From Cytophagales bacterium (GTDB lineage Bacteria > Bacteroidota > Bacteroidia > Cytophagales > Cytophagaceae): a stretch of DNA of 32,455 nucleotides. The notes beneath the pieces are model-generated. The model saw only the letters and a list, made by a program, of their open reading frames with translations. It did not search any database and was not told where the DNA came from. The stretch is taken from positions 1-32,455 of the forward strand of contig JAAFID010000019.1 of assembly GCA_013297765.1 (NCBI GenBank), in the 5' to 3' direction. A program made the translations under genes and the position numbers. Below, piece by piece: positions 15,195-22,936 of the stretch (the first letter of the stretch is position 1; every line of letters begins with the position of its first letter).

Positions 15195-17039
15195 ATGAAA
15201 AGAATAAAATACTTACCAATTATTGCCTTTGGTTTTCTGATTTTTTTTAATCAAAATTTGCTGAATGCTCAAGACCAATCAGCAATCAAAAAACTAAAGA
15301 AGAAGGCGGAAGAGTATTTTATTGATGAAATATTTAAAAGTGCTTTGCCACTATATATTCAGCTAGACCAAGTACGCTCGGGTAACCCTGAAACCAACTA
15401 TAAAATTGGTGTTTGCTACTTACACTCCGAATTTAAAAACAAAGCCATTCCTTATTTTGAAAAGGCAAAAGCAAAAGATAAAGAAAATCAATATTCTGAT
15501 GTAGATTATTACTTAGGAGTAGCCTATCACTATGGGCATGAATTTGATAAAGCATCAGATTTTTATACTAAATACAAGTCCACACTAGATACTACTAGCG
15601 ACTATGGCAAGCAAGTATTGCCTACAATTAACAAATACTTGCAAAATTGTAAAGTAGGAAAAATACTGGTTTCTAATCCAATCAAAGCCAAAATTGAACA
15701 TTTGAATACCAATGTCAATTCAGTTTACACCGAGGCTTGGCCTATCATTACCAATGATGGAAATACCATGTATTTTGCCTCTCAACGCCATGAAACTACT
15801 GGTGGGCAAATAGATGACGACATGGATGAATATTATGAAGATATGTATGTATCTACCAAGCATAATAATAGATGGAGTAAAGCCAAGCACATTGGTCCAA
15901 TCAATACCTTCAAACACGATGCACCTTTAGCAGTGAGTGCAGATGGTAAAAGATTGTATTTCTACACATCAGATGCAAATGGCTCTACCGATTTGTTTTT
16001 CACCGACCATAACGGCACTGATTGGTCGCAGCCAATGAATATGGGGCCTAATATTAATTCTACTAGCTTAGAAAGTGGCTGTGCCATATCATCAGATAAC
16101 AAAACATTCTATTTCTCTAGCGACCGTCCAGGTGGTTACGGAGGAATGGATATTTATATTTCAAAACTACAAGCAGATGGTACTTGGGGCAAAGCCACCA
16201 ATATGGGAGCGGCTGTAAATAGTGCCTTTGACGAAGAGTCACCCTGTATATTACCCAATGAAAATGTATTGTTTTTTAGTTCTGATGGCCCCAGTTCTAT
16301 TGGTGGTTTAGATATATTTAAAACCCAATATAATTCGGCCGATTCTACTTGGTCAAAGCCTTTAAACATGGGCTATCCATTGAATACTGCTGACCATGAA
16401 TTTCACCTTTCGTTTTTGCCCGATGGCAAACATGGCTATTTTTCTACCTATAGAAAAGATACCTATGGAGAGGAGGATATTTATCAATTTGAGATATTTG
16501 AAGCAGAACCAGAGAAAAAAATATTTGCAACAGTCGATACTTCAATGAAATCCCCACTAGAAAAAACACAAATGGAAAGACCTAGAGTGGGAAAAGTATT
16601 GGATGGAATCGCCTATTTTGATTTTAACATGTATAGCGAACCCTCTGAAATATCGTCACAAAAAATGCAGATTTTACTCGCATTCCTAGGTAAATTCCCA
16701 GATATGAAAATTGAGATTGGTGGTCATACCGACAATAAAGGCAGTATAGAAATAAATCAGGAAATATCAGAACGTCGTGCACATACCATGTATAAATACC
16801 TTCTTAGTCATGGAATTAGTCAGAATAGATTAAAACAGAAAGGATATAATTTTTCAAAACTATTGGTCAATGGAAGCTCTACCAGCGAAAATTCACCCAA
16901 TAGACGGGTAGAATTTAAAGTAATATCTGATGAAGACTTTTCCGCATTTGTAGAGTCGCCCACCATCAATACTACTATGCAGTTTCATAAATCTACAGCT
17001 GTAAAAACAGCTTCTGCTAAATCGACAAAGAAAAAATAA
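15195..17039 (+). CDS. PorE-like protein: TPR, PD40 beta-propeller and OmpA C-terminal domain
   Basis: Envelope protein of 614 residues from the ATG at 15195, which puts a clean signal peptide (MKRIKYLPIIAFGFLIFFN, cleavage near NAQ) at the N-terminus; a longer TTG start at 15126 would bury it. Residues about 30-150 are TPR-like (FKSALPLYIQLDQ, YFEKAKAKDKENQYS). Five PD40 propeller blades follow, for example NDGNTMYFASQR, ADGKRLYFYTSD, DNKTFYFSSDRPGGYGG and DGKHGYFSTYRKD. The C-terminal OmpA peptidoglycan-binding domain has IEIGGHTDNKGS, NQEISERRAHTMY and SPNRRVEFKV. This order matches the T9SS component PorE, minus an obvious carboxypeptidase-regulatory-like domain. Many Bacteroidota encode several such paralogues, so a T9SS role is inference. 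Confidence 0.85.
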   Translation: MKRIKYLPIIAFGFLIFFNQNLLNAQDQSAIKKLKKKAEEYFIDEIFKSALPLYIQLDQVRSGNPETNYKIGVCYLHSEFKNKAIPYFEKAKAKDKENQYSDVDYYLGVAYHYGHEFDKASDFYTKYKSTLDTTSDYGKQVLPTINKYLQNCKVGKILVSNPIKAKIEHLNTNVNSVYTEAWPIITNDGNTMYFASQRHETTGGQIDDDMDEYYEDMYVSTKHNNRWSKAKHIGPINTFKHDAPLAVSADGKRLYFYTSDANGSTDLFFTDHNGTDWSQPMNMGPNINSTSLESGCAISSDNKTFYFSSDRPGGYGGMDIYISKLQADGTWGKATNMGAAVNSAFDEESPCILPNENVLFFSSDGPSSIGGLDIFKTQYNSADSTWSKPLNMGYPLNTADHEFHLSFLPDGKHGYFSTYRKDTYGEEDIYQFEIFEAEPEKKIFATVDTSMKSPLEKTQMERPRVGKVLDGIAYFDFNMYSEPSEISSQKMQILLAFLGKFPDMKIEIGGHTDNKGSIEINQEISERRAHTMYKYLLSHGISQNRLKQKGYNFSKLLVNGSSTSENSPNRRVEFKVISDEDFSAFVESPTINTTMQFHKSTAVKTASAKSTKKK

Positions 17040-17060
17040 TAACACCTCAATACCCATTTT

Positions 17061-17097
17061 ACAAAGCGACTGTAATCATTGATTATAGCCGCTTTGT
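17061..17097 (+). terminator. Hairpin terminator after the PorE-like gene
   Basis: Inverted repeat with outer arms ACAAAGCG (17061-17068) and CGCTTTGT (17090-17097), extended inward by further pairs with one mismatch and a G-U pair, followed by TTATTAAT. It lies 21 bases after the stop and 15 bases before the acyltransferase ATG. Confidence 0.65.
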
Positions 17098-17112
17098 TTA
17101 TTAATAGCAATT

Positions 17113-17985
17113 ATGATACAAGCTCTTTCTTATTATATATTACTGCCATTTTTATATTTTATATCACTATTGCCATTTAGGCTACTTTATCTAGTATCTG
17201 ATTTTATTTTTGGGATTATATATCATCTAATTGGGTATAGAAAAAATGTAGTTTTGAATAATTTACGAAAATCATTTCCCCAAAAAACAGAAATCGAAAT
17301 AGAGCAAATGTGTAGAAAATACTACCACTACCTGTGCGATTTAATTGTGGAAGTATTCAAGAAAATAACGATGAATTCGCATACTACTTTAAAGCATTGC
17401 CAATTTATGAATGCAGAATTATTAGATGGTATTTTTGAAAAAAATAAGAGCATTATTTTATTAATGGGACACTATGGAAACTGGGAATGGGCTGGCTCTT
17501 CTTTTAGCCTTGCATGCAAACATCAATTGCATGTAGTGTATAAGCCACTTTCTAATCAATATTTTGAAGCCCTAATGGTTAAAACTCGCACAATGTTTGG
17601 CACCAAATTAATAAAAATGCAAAACACGTTTAAGGATGTATTGACCTACAAAGACACCAAGGCTGCCTTTGCTTTTATTGCCGACCAAATGCCTTCACCT
17701 CAAACGGCCTATTGGACACAGTTTTTGAATCAAGATACCGGTCTATTTACTGGAGCAGAAAAAATTGCAAAAAAATACGATTTGCCTGTTGTTTTTATCA
17801 ATATAGTAAGGATTAAGAGAGGGTACTATCAAATATTTGCCGAGCTACTAACCGACACACCCAAGGTTACTTCTGATAACGAAATTATTCAAAAATATGC
17901 AGAGCGGCTGGAGCAAGAAATCATCAGAATGCCTGAAACTTGGCTATGGTCTCATAGACGTTGGAAATACCCTAGGCCAATTTAA
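17113..17985 (+). CDS. LpxL/HtrB-like lysophospholipid acyltransferase
   Basis: Inner-membrane acyltransferase of the LpxL/HtrB family, which adds secondary acyl chains to lipid A or acylates lysophospholipids or ornithine lipids. The 290-residue protein opens with hydrophobic segments (ILLPFLYFISLLPFRLLYL, then FIFGIIYHLIG). The catalytic HX4E is H120-E125 in LLMGHYGNWEWAG. Further conserved marks are ADQMPSP with the downstream F(T)GAEKIAKKYDLPVV, and the C-terminal RLEQEIIRMPETWLWSHRRWK. It is followed by a fatty acid desaturase, which could supply or remodel acyl chains. No lpx core genes are nearby, so the acceptor is not determined. Confidence 0.9.
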   Translation: MIQALSYYILLPFLYFISLLPFRLLYLVSDFIFGIIYHLIGYRKNVVLNNLRKSFPQKTEIEIEQMCRKYYHYLCDLIVEVFKKITMNSHTTLKHCQFMNAELLDGIFEKNKSIILLMGHYGNWEWAGSSFSLACKHQLHVVYKPLSNQYFEALMVKTRTMFGTKLIKMQNTFKDVLTYKDTKAAFAFIADQMPSPQTAYWTQFLNQDTGLFTGAEKIAKKYDLPVVFINIVRIKRGYYQIFAELLTDTPKVTSDNEIIQKYAERLEQEIIRMPETWLWSHRRWKYPRPI

Positions 17986-18021
17986 TTTCAAACAACTTAT
18001 ACTTTTATGTGTTTATTAAGT

Positions 18022-18029
18022 TAAATTTG
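18022..18029 (+). promoter_or_regulatory. Possible -7 promoter element for the desaturase gene
   Basis: TAAATTTG fits TAnnTTTG and lies 20 bases before the ATG at 18050, a spacing like that at mpl. No TTTG or TTG is found 19-21 bases upstream, so only half of the consensus is present. Confidence 0.35.
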
Positions 18030-18049
18030 TTTCTCAAATATCCTTATTG

Positions 18050-19027
18050 ATGCGTACAGGAAAAGAATTAATTCTTGCCACCAAGATTTTTGCAACTGAA
18101 GACCGCACCAAAAGCTGGTATTATATGTTGAGTACCCTAATTTTAATGGTGTTTTCTTTAGGTCTTACCTTTTGGAATATAAATTTCGGATTTAAGATAG
18201 CTGCCAGTATTGTTTCTGGATTGTTGCTAGTACGTATGTTTGTCATCTACCACGACCACCAACACAATGCCATCTTGAATCAGTCCAAAGCAGCAAATTT
18301 TATCATGCATAGCTTTAGTATTTACATCTTAGCTCCATCAAGTATATGGAAACGCTCGCACGACTTTCACCACAAGCACAATTCCAAACTGCATGTAAGC
18401 GACATTGGTTCTTTCCCCACAGTTACTAAAGAACAATACATTAATTTCACTAACAAACAAAAGTTATATTATCTAGCCCTACGCCATCCTTTGAATATAT
18501 TTTTTGGCTATATAACCGTTTTTATGCTGTCATTTTGCATTAATTCTGCTGTAAAAAGTACACGTAAACACTGGGATTGTTTAGTAGCTTTGATACTTCA
18601 TTTTTCATTTGGGGCAATTCTATTTTATTATGGTGGTGTTTTGGCATTGTTACTTACCCTTGTTATTCCCCATACAATTGCATGTGGTTTAGGTTCTTAT
18701 TTGTTTTATGTGCAGCACAATTTTCCAAAAGTCAAATTTAGATTGATGCAAGCATGGCGCTATGAGCATGCTGCAATAGAATCGACTAGCTTTTTTCTTA
18801 TGCACCCTATAATGAATTGGTTTACAGGAAATATAGGATACCATCATGTGCACCACATGAATTCTAGAATACCATTTTACAGATTGCAAGAGGCCATGGA
18901 AAAAATACCTGAACTGCAACAAGTATATACCACAACGTTTAGTATCAAGGATATTGTTGCTTGCCTGGAGCTAAAACTTTGGGATTCTGAACAAAACAGA
19001 ATGATTACATTGAAGGAATTAGATTAA
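18050..19027 (+). CDS. Membrane fatty acid desaturase
   Basis: Integral-membrane di-iron enzyme that introduces double bonds into acyl chains. From the ATG at 18050 (325 residues; a TTG one codon upstream is possible) it carries the three histidine boxes: HDHQHNA at 68-74, SHDFHHKHNS around 103-112, and YHHVHHMN near 268-274, plus a histidine in VQHNFPKV. At least four hydrophobic segments are visible, including YMLSTLILMVFSLGLTFW and IAASIVSGLLLVRMFV. The histidine box pattern is that of the acyl-lipid or beta-carotene-type FA_desaturase family. It follows the LpxL-like gene by about 64 bases. Regiospecificity cannot be read from sequence. Confidence 0.92.
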   Translation: MRTGKELILATKIFATEDRTKSWYYMLSTLILMVFSLGLTFWNINFGFKIAASIVSGLLLVRMFVIYHDHQHNAILNQSKAANFIMHSFSIYILAPSSIWKRSHDFHHKHNSKLHVSDIGSFPTVTKEQYINFTNKQKLYYLALRHPLNIFFGYITVFMLSFCINSAVKSTRKHWDCLVALILHFSFGAILFYYGGVLALLLTLVIPHTIACGLGSYLFYVQHNFPKVKFRLMQAWRYEHAAIESTSFFLMHPIMNWFTGNIGYHHVHHMNSRIPFYRLQEAMEKIPELQQVYTTTFSIKDIVACLELKLWDSEQNRMITLKELD

Positions 19028-19037
19028 AAAAAATATT

Positions 19038-19943
19038 TTGAATAATATACTAGCCTTAAGAATTTTTTTTTTATCTATTCACATTTCCTGCCTAATACCC
19101 TCGTCCCTACTATTTGCACAAAAAGATTCCTTAATAGTAAATTCCAAACGCTTATACCCAGTAATTGGCGCTACCGCAGTAGGCTACACTGCCACAATCA
19201 TAGCACTTAGCAAAGTATGGTACAATCAAAATAGTAGAGCTAATTTTCATCTATTTAACGATGTGACGGAATGGAAGCAAATGGACAAAGCAGGTCATTT
19301 TTTTACAACTTTTCACGAAAGTATGTTTTTTTTCGAAACATATCACTGGTGTGGGGTAAATCATCGTTCTTCTTTATGGTGGGGTGCAGCCACAGGTTTT
19401 GCTATTCAAAGTTCTATAGAAATATTTGATGGCTATGCGGCAAACTACGGCGCATCCATAAGCGATATTGTGGCTAACGGCATTGGAAGTTTAGGATTTG
19501 CCTGTCAGCAAACGACTTGGCAGCAAGTTCGCATCATTCCCAAATATAGTTTTCACACTTCGCCTTTTGCAGCAAAAAGACCCAACGTGCTAGGTAGTAC
19601 CCTAGCGGAACAAATTATAAAAGATTATAATGGGCAAACCTATTGGTTGTCTTTTAATGTGAACAGTTTTTTTAAAAATAGAAACAAAATACCTAGCTGG
19701 ATAGCCATTTCCATAGGATATGGAGCAGAAAACATGATTTATGCCGAAGACAATATCAATATACAACTGGGAATGAAGCCATATAGAAAATACCTCATAG
19801 CCTTAGACGTAGATTTGAGCAGAATTAAAACAAAATCAAAATCGCTAAACTATATATTAAAAAGGTTAAACATGATTCACCTACCAGGTCCAGCAATAGA
19901 ATTTAATAAGAATGGTACAAGTTTTCATGGTTGGTATTTTTAG
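19038..19943 (+). CDS. DUF2279 family envelope protein
   Basis: A 301-residue exported protein of unknown function. The TTG start at 19038 is needed to retain the signal peptide (LRIFFLSIHISCLIPSSLLF, cleavage after FAQ), since no suitable ATG precedes the domain. A conserved core reads WKQMDKAGHFFTTFHES, followed by WWGAATGFAIQSSIEIFDG and SISDIVANGIGSL, which I recognise as DUF2279 (YfiM-like). Two hydrophobic or amphipathic stretches could contact the membrane. The C-terminal half (WLSFNVNSFFKN, WIAISIGYGAENM) has alternating beta-like segments, hinting at a small barrel or sheet. It lies only 10 bases after the desaturase and is probably co-transcribed with it. Confidence 0.75.
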   Translation: MNNILALRIFFLSIHISCLIPSSLLFAQKDSLIVNSKRLYPVIGATAVGYTATIIALSKVWYNQNSRANFHLFNDVTEWKQMDKAGHFFTTFHESMFFFETYHWCGVNHRSSLWWGAATGFAIQSSIEIFDGYAANYGASISDIVANGIGSLGFACQQTTWQQVRIIPKYSFHTSPFAAKRPNVLGSTLAEQIIKDYNGQTYWLSFNVNSFFKNRNKIPSWIAISIGYGAENMIYAEDNINIQLGMKPYRKYLIALDVDLSRIKTKSKSLNYILKRLNMIHLPGPAIEFNKNGTSFHGWYF

Positions 19944-19956
19944 TCGTTTGTGGGTA

Positions 19957-20052
19957 TTGAATATAAGCACACCGCCCATTTCAAATTGCTATATCATTAT
20001 TATATCTATCTCTTATACAAATAGATGAAAGTGAAATAATGCTTATATTCAA
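19957..20052. repeat. 13-bp inverted repeat with 70-base spacer
   Basis: TTGAATATAAGCA at 19957-19969 is matched exactly by its reverse complement at 20040-20052. Inside the spacer ATCTAT (20004-20009) and ATAGAT (20021-20026) can pair. It may fold as a branched hairpin downstream of the DUF2279 gene and act as a terminator or a leader structure. It could also be chance in AT-rich DNA. Confidence 0.4.
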
Positions 20053-20294
20053 GTAGTTGATTGACTATTTTTTTAATTGAAATAAAATTGAAATAAAAAG
20101 ATAAAATATTTCATGAATATTTTGTCCTTTAACAAACACATGAATAAAAAATGGTTTCGACTTTTTGAAACACAAATCATGATTTAAACGTTACACTCGC
20201 TGTAAGTTCCATAAATTTAATTTTTATAAAAAAACGATTAGTTGATGTGAACAAATTTCCTTTTAAATTCATATAAATTATTCAAATTATTCTT

Positions 20295-20302
20295 TATATT
20301 TG
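20295..20302 (+). promoter_or_regulatory. Possible -7 promoter element for the PorP/SprF-like gene
   Basis: TATATTTG is an exact match to TAnnTTTG, 31 bases before the TTG start codon. No TTTG is visible 19-21 bases further upstream, so support is partial. Confidence 0.4.
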
Positions 20303-20333
20303 AACAATTAGGTAACTCTTAGTATTTCTGCTT

Positions 20334-21386
20334 TTGAAAAAAACATTACTTATTTCATTTTTATTACTAATTATCTTGAAATCTATTGGTCAAGATATTC
20401 AATATTCGCAATTTTATGCGAATGTATTGTATTTAAGTCCAGCATTTGCAGGTTCAAATCAAACTTCTCGTGCCATATTGCACTCTCGTCTTCAGTGGCC
20501 GGGATTGTCATCTACCTACATTGGTAGTACACTTTCTTTCGATCATTATTTTCCTAGGTATAAAAGTGGAGTAGGGGTACTCGTAAATTCTGATTTTCAA
20601 ATGGCTTATGGAGGTAACACCTACCGTACACTAGACTTAGGGCTTCAATATGCATATCAAATAGACCTTTCTGAAGAGTGGACTTTTAGACCAGGTTTAC
20701 AAGTAACTGTAGCTAATAGACGTTTTCAGCCCCTTGCACCGTATGGTGATCAAATGAACAATCAAGTAGGTCAAATTCCTGGTCAGTCTACTTCGGATCC
20801 AACGTCTATTGGTGCGCCTTCTTTTACATTTCCTGATATTAGTGCAGGAGGATTGTTGTTTTCTAAAAAAATGTGGGTTGGTATTTCTGCACATCACTTG
20901 AACATGCCTACACAAAATTTTTATAATGGTGCTGACCGTTTAGCTATTAAATCATCACTTCATGCAGGTATGAAATTTATGCTTAATCAATCTGGTACTA
21001 GCAGGCGTAGATACGGCATGAATGATGGAGAAAACGAAGTAAGTTTTTCACCCGTTTTAAATTACAAAATGCAGGGTAGGTTTGATCAATTAGATTTAGG
21101 TGGATATTTACGTTATAACATGTTTGTAGTAGGGTCTTGGTATAGAGGTATTCCATTTAAAGTTTTTCCTAATGAAACTACGAATAATGAATCTATTATA
21201 CTTCTTGCAGGCATTATGTTTAGAGGATTTAATGTTGGCTACAGTTATGATATAACGGCTTCAAAATTGGTGCGTGCTGGTACTGGTGGAGCACATGAGC
21301 TATCTATCACATACAATTTTTTGCTAGAACCTGTAAACAAGAAAAGACCGCCCAAAAACAGAAAACCAGTTTGTCCTAAGTTCTAA
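20334..21386 (+). CDS. PorP/SprF family type IX secretion outer-membrane protein
   Basis: Outer-membrane beta-barrel protein of the PorP/SprF family (350 residues), which cooperates with T9SS to attach or secrete specific cargo such as gliding adhesins. The TTG start gives a signal peptide (MKKTLLISFLLLIILKSIGQ). Family landmarks follow: DIQYSQFYANVLYLSPAFAG, the repeated barrel strands, and the C-terminal FRGFNVGYSYDITASKL followed by GGAHELSITYNF, ending in a basic tail. The usual partner, a giant SprB-like adhesin, is not adjacent. A PorE-like protein lies three genes upstream. The T9SS-sorted proteins at 25795-31729 are possible clients, but that is inference. Confidence 0.92.
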   Translation: MKKTLLISFLLLIILKSIGQDIQYSQFYANVLYLSPAFAGSNQTSRAILHSRLQWPGLSSTYIGSTLSFDHYFPRYKSGVGVLVNSDFQMAYGGNTYRTLDLGLQYAYQIDLSEEWTFRPGLQVTVANRRFQPLAPYGDQMNNQVGQIPGQSTSDPTSIGAPSFTFPDISAGGLLFSKKMWVGISAHHLNMPTQNFYNGADRLAIKSSLHAGMKFMLNQSGTSRRRYGMNDGENEVSFSPVLNYKMQGRFDQLDLGGYLRYNMFVVGSWYRGIPFKVFPNETTNNESIILLAGIMFRGFNVGYSYDITASKLVRAGTGGAHELSITYNFLLEPVNKKRPPKNRKPVCPKF

Positions 21387-21442
21387 TTCAAATATAACCA
21401 ATAAATTAAGGTTTATAAGAAATTGGTTTAAATCTTTATTAC

Positions 21443-21500
21443 ATTGAATTAAAGAAGGGCTATGGAATATAAATATTCCATAGCCCTTCTTTAATTCAAT
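21443..21500. terminator. Perfect 28-bp bidirectional terminator hairpin
   Basis: Arms 21443-21470 and 21473-21500 are perfect reverse complements with a two-base centre. The core is AAGAAGGGCTATGGAATAT. It lies between the convergent PorP/SprF-like gene and pdhB, 56 bases after the first stop and 17 bases after the second on the other strand. AT-rich ends (ATTGAATTAAAG and its complement) supply U-rich tails in both directions. Confidence 0.85.
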
Positions 21501-21517
21501 AGATATTCAAGTATTAT

Positions 21518-22495
21518 CTATCTATACATGACAGAATTCACGGCCTCTATGGTTCTTTTCACACTGGGCAGAATAACATCTATCAAAGTGGGAGCATAAG
21601 GCAAAGGCAAGTCACGACTGGTAACACGTGCCACAGGAGCATCTAAGTAGTCGAATGCGTAACGTTGAACATGATAGGCTATCTCTGAAGAAATAGAAGC
21701 CAATGGCCAAGCTTCTTCTACTACTACTAGACGATTGGTTTTCTTTACAGAGTTTACAATTGCCTCAAAATCTATAGGACGTACAGAACGCAAATCTATA
21801 ACCTCGGCAGATATTCCATCTTTAGCAAGTTCTTCGGCTGCGGCTAGAGCTACTTTCATTATTTTTCCAAAAGACACAATAGTTACATCTGTACCTACTC
21901 TTTTAATATCGGCTATACCTATTGGCAACAAATATTCTCCTTCGGGTACTTCGCCTTTATCACCATACATTAACTCGGATTCCATAAAAATAACAGGATC
22001 GTTGTCACGAATAGAAGATTTTAATAATCCTTTAGCATCGTAAGGGTTTGAAGGTATTACTACTTTTAGACCAGGGCAATTGGCAAACCAGTTTTCAAAA
22101 TTTTGAGAATGTTGCGAACTCAACTGACCAGCATTTCCAGTGGGGCCACGAAACACCATTGGAACATTTAATTGACCTCCAGACATTGACATCATTTTTG
22201 CCGCACTGTTGATTACTTGGTCTATCGCTACAAGGGAAAAATTAAAAGTCATAAATTCTACAATAGGCCTCAACCCATTAGTAGCAGCACCTACTGCTAT
22301 GCCAGCAAAACCAAGTTCTGCAATCGGGGTATCTATCACTCTCTTGGCACCAAATTCGTCGAGCATTCCTTGACTTACTTTGTATGCTCCGTTATAGTCG
22401 GCAACTTCTTCTCCTATTAGAAACACTTTCTCATCTCGGCGCATCTCTTCGTTCAACGCTTCTCTTAATGCTTCTCTGAATTGAATTTCTCTCAT
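21518..22495 (-). CDS. pdhB: Pyruvate dehydrogenase E1 component, beta subunit
   Basis: Beta subunit of the heterotetrameric thiamine-diphosphate E1 of pyruvate (or branched 2-oxoacid) dehydrogenase. The 325-residue protein starts MREIQFREALREALNEEM and has the conserved LIGEEVADYNGAYKVSQGM (around 26-44), with the ThDP-contacting Glu. It continues with DTPIAELGFAGIAVGAA, the EFMTFNFSLVAIDQVINSAA stretch, and RGPTGNAGQLSSQHSQ with its conserved His. The C-terminal transketolase domain has VEEAWPLASISSEIAYHV. No pdhA or E2 gene is adjacent, which is common in Bacteroidota where they are dispersed. Pyruvate as substrate is the likeliest choice but not proven. It is followed by a strong hairpin terminator. 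Confidence 0.93.
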   Translation of the reverse strand: MREIQFREALREALNEEMRRDEKVFLIGEEVADYNGAYKVSQGMLDEFGAKRVIDTPIAELGFAGIAVGAATNGLRPIVEFMTFNFSLVAIDQVINSAAKMMSMSGGQLNVPMVFRGPTGNAGQLSSQHSQNFENWFANCPGLKVVIPSNPYDAKGLLKSSIRDNDPVIFMESELMYGDKGEVPEGEYLLPIGIADIKRVGTDVTIVSFGKIMKVALAAAEELAKDGISAEVIDLRSVRPIDFEAIVNSVKKTNRLVVVEEAWPLASISSEIAYHVQRYAFDYLDAPVARVTSRDLPLPYAPTLIDVILPSVKRTIEAVNSVMYR

Positions 22496-22590
22496 TGGTG
22501 TTTTTTTTGTGCGTAAAAATATGAATAGTATTTCAACAATAAAAGTAGAATATACTTTTGGTTGATAAATTCATTAACAAAATTTCAAAA

Positions 22591-22633
22591 AAAAACCTCT
22601 GATAAAATACACATTATTTCGTCAGAGGTTTTT
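22591..22633 (-). terminator. Intrinsic terminator after the histone H1-like gene
   Basis: AAAAACCTCTGA at 22591-22602 pairs perfectly with 22622-22633 around a 19-base loop. On the minus strand the stem is followed by a run of U residues (complement of the A run at 22587-22595). It lies 16 bases beyond the stop of the small gene at 22649. Confidence 0.75.
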
Positions 22634-22648
22634 CACGAAAAAGAATCT

Positions 22649-22828
22649 TTATTCGGCTGTATTTTTTTTGTCTTGAACTTCTATTCTTATTTCTTGTGCT
22701 AGTGTTTTTAGGTCTTGCATACCTTTTCTAACACGTGTACCTGCTGCAGAATTTCCTTTTTCGTAAAATTTTGTAAAGTCGTCTTCAAGCGACATTACTA
22801 GAGATTTTATTGTTTCAAATTTGCTCAT
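22649..22828 (-). CDS. Histone H1-like (Hc1-type) small basic protein
   Basis: A 59-residue protein starting MSKFETIKSLVMSLEDDFTK and containing FYEKGNSAAGTRVRKGMQDL then KTLAQEIRIEVQDKKN. This matches the small histone H1/Hc1-like proteins common in Bacteroidota, where GNSAAGTRVRKxMQxLKxLAQEIRxEVQ is the conserved core. They are thought to help compact or organise the nucleoid. The fold is likely one or two helices, with basic residues spaced along the second. It stands as a single gene between pdhB and the oxoamine synthase, with its own terminator (22591-22633). The ATG start is supported by the conserved N-terminus. Confidence 0.85.
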   Translation of the reverse strand: MSKFETIKSLVMSLEDDFTKFYEKGNSAAGTRVRKGMQDLKTLAQEIRIEVQDKKNTAE

Positions 22829-22936
22829 TGTAATAAATTTTTAGTTGTGGTAAATAAATTGGAAAAGTTAAGTTAATATTTTTTTTACAAACTTCTAAAT
22901 ATAAGATTTTTAAAATGCTTCTTTTTCTATAAAATA

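Larger units (their letters stand above)
19944..20333. other. 390-base intergenic region upstream of the PorP/SprF-like gene
   Basis: No coding sequence is supported. Two things are visible: a 13-bp inverted repeat with a long spacer (arms 19957-19969 and 20040-20052) containing a smaller ATCTAT/ATAGAT repeat, and near the gene a TATATTTG -7-like element at 20295-20302. The remainder is simple AT-rich sequence with several TTTTTA and AAAATA runs. Confidence 0.5.
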
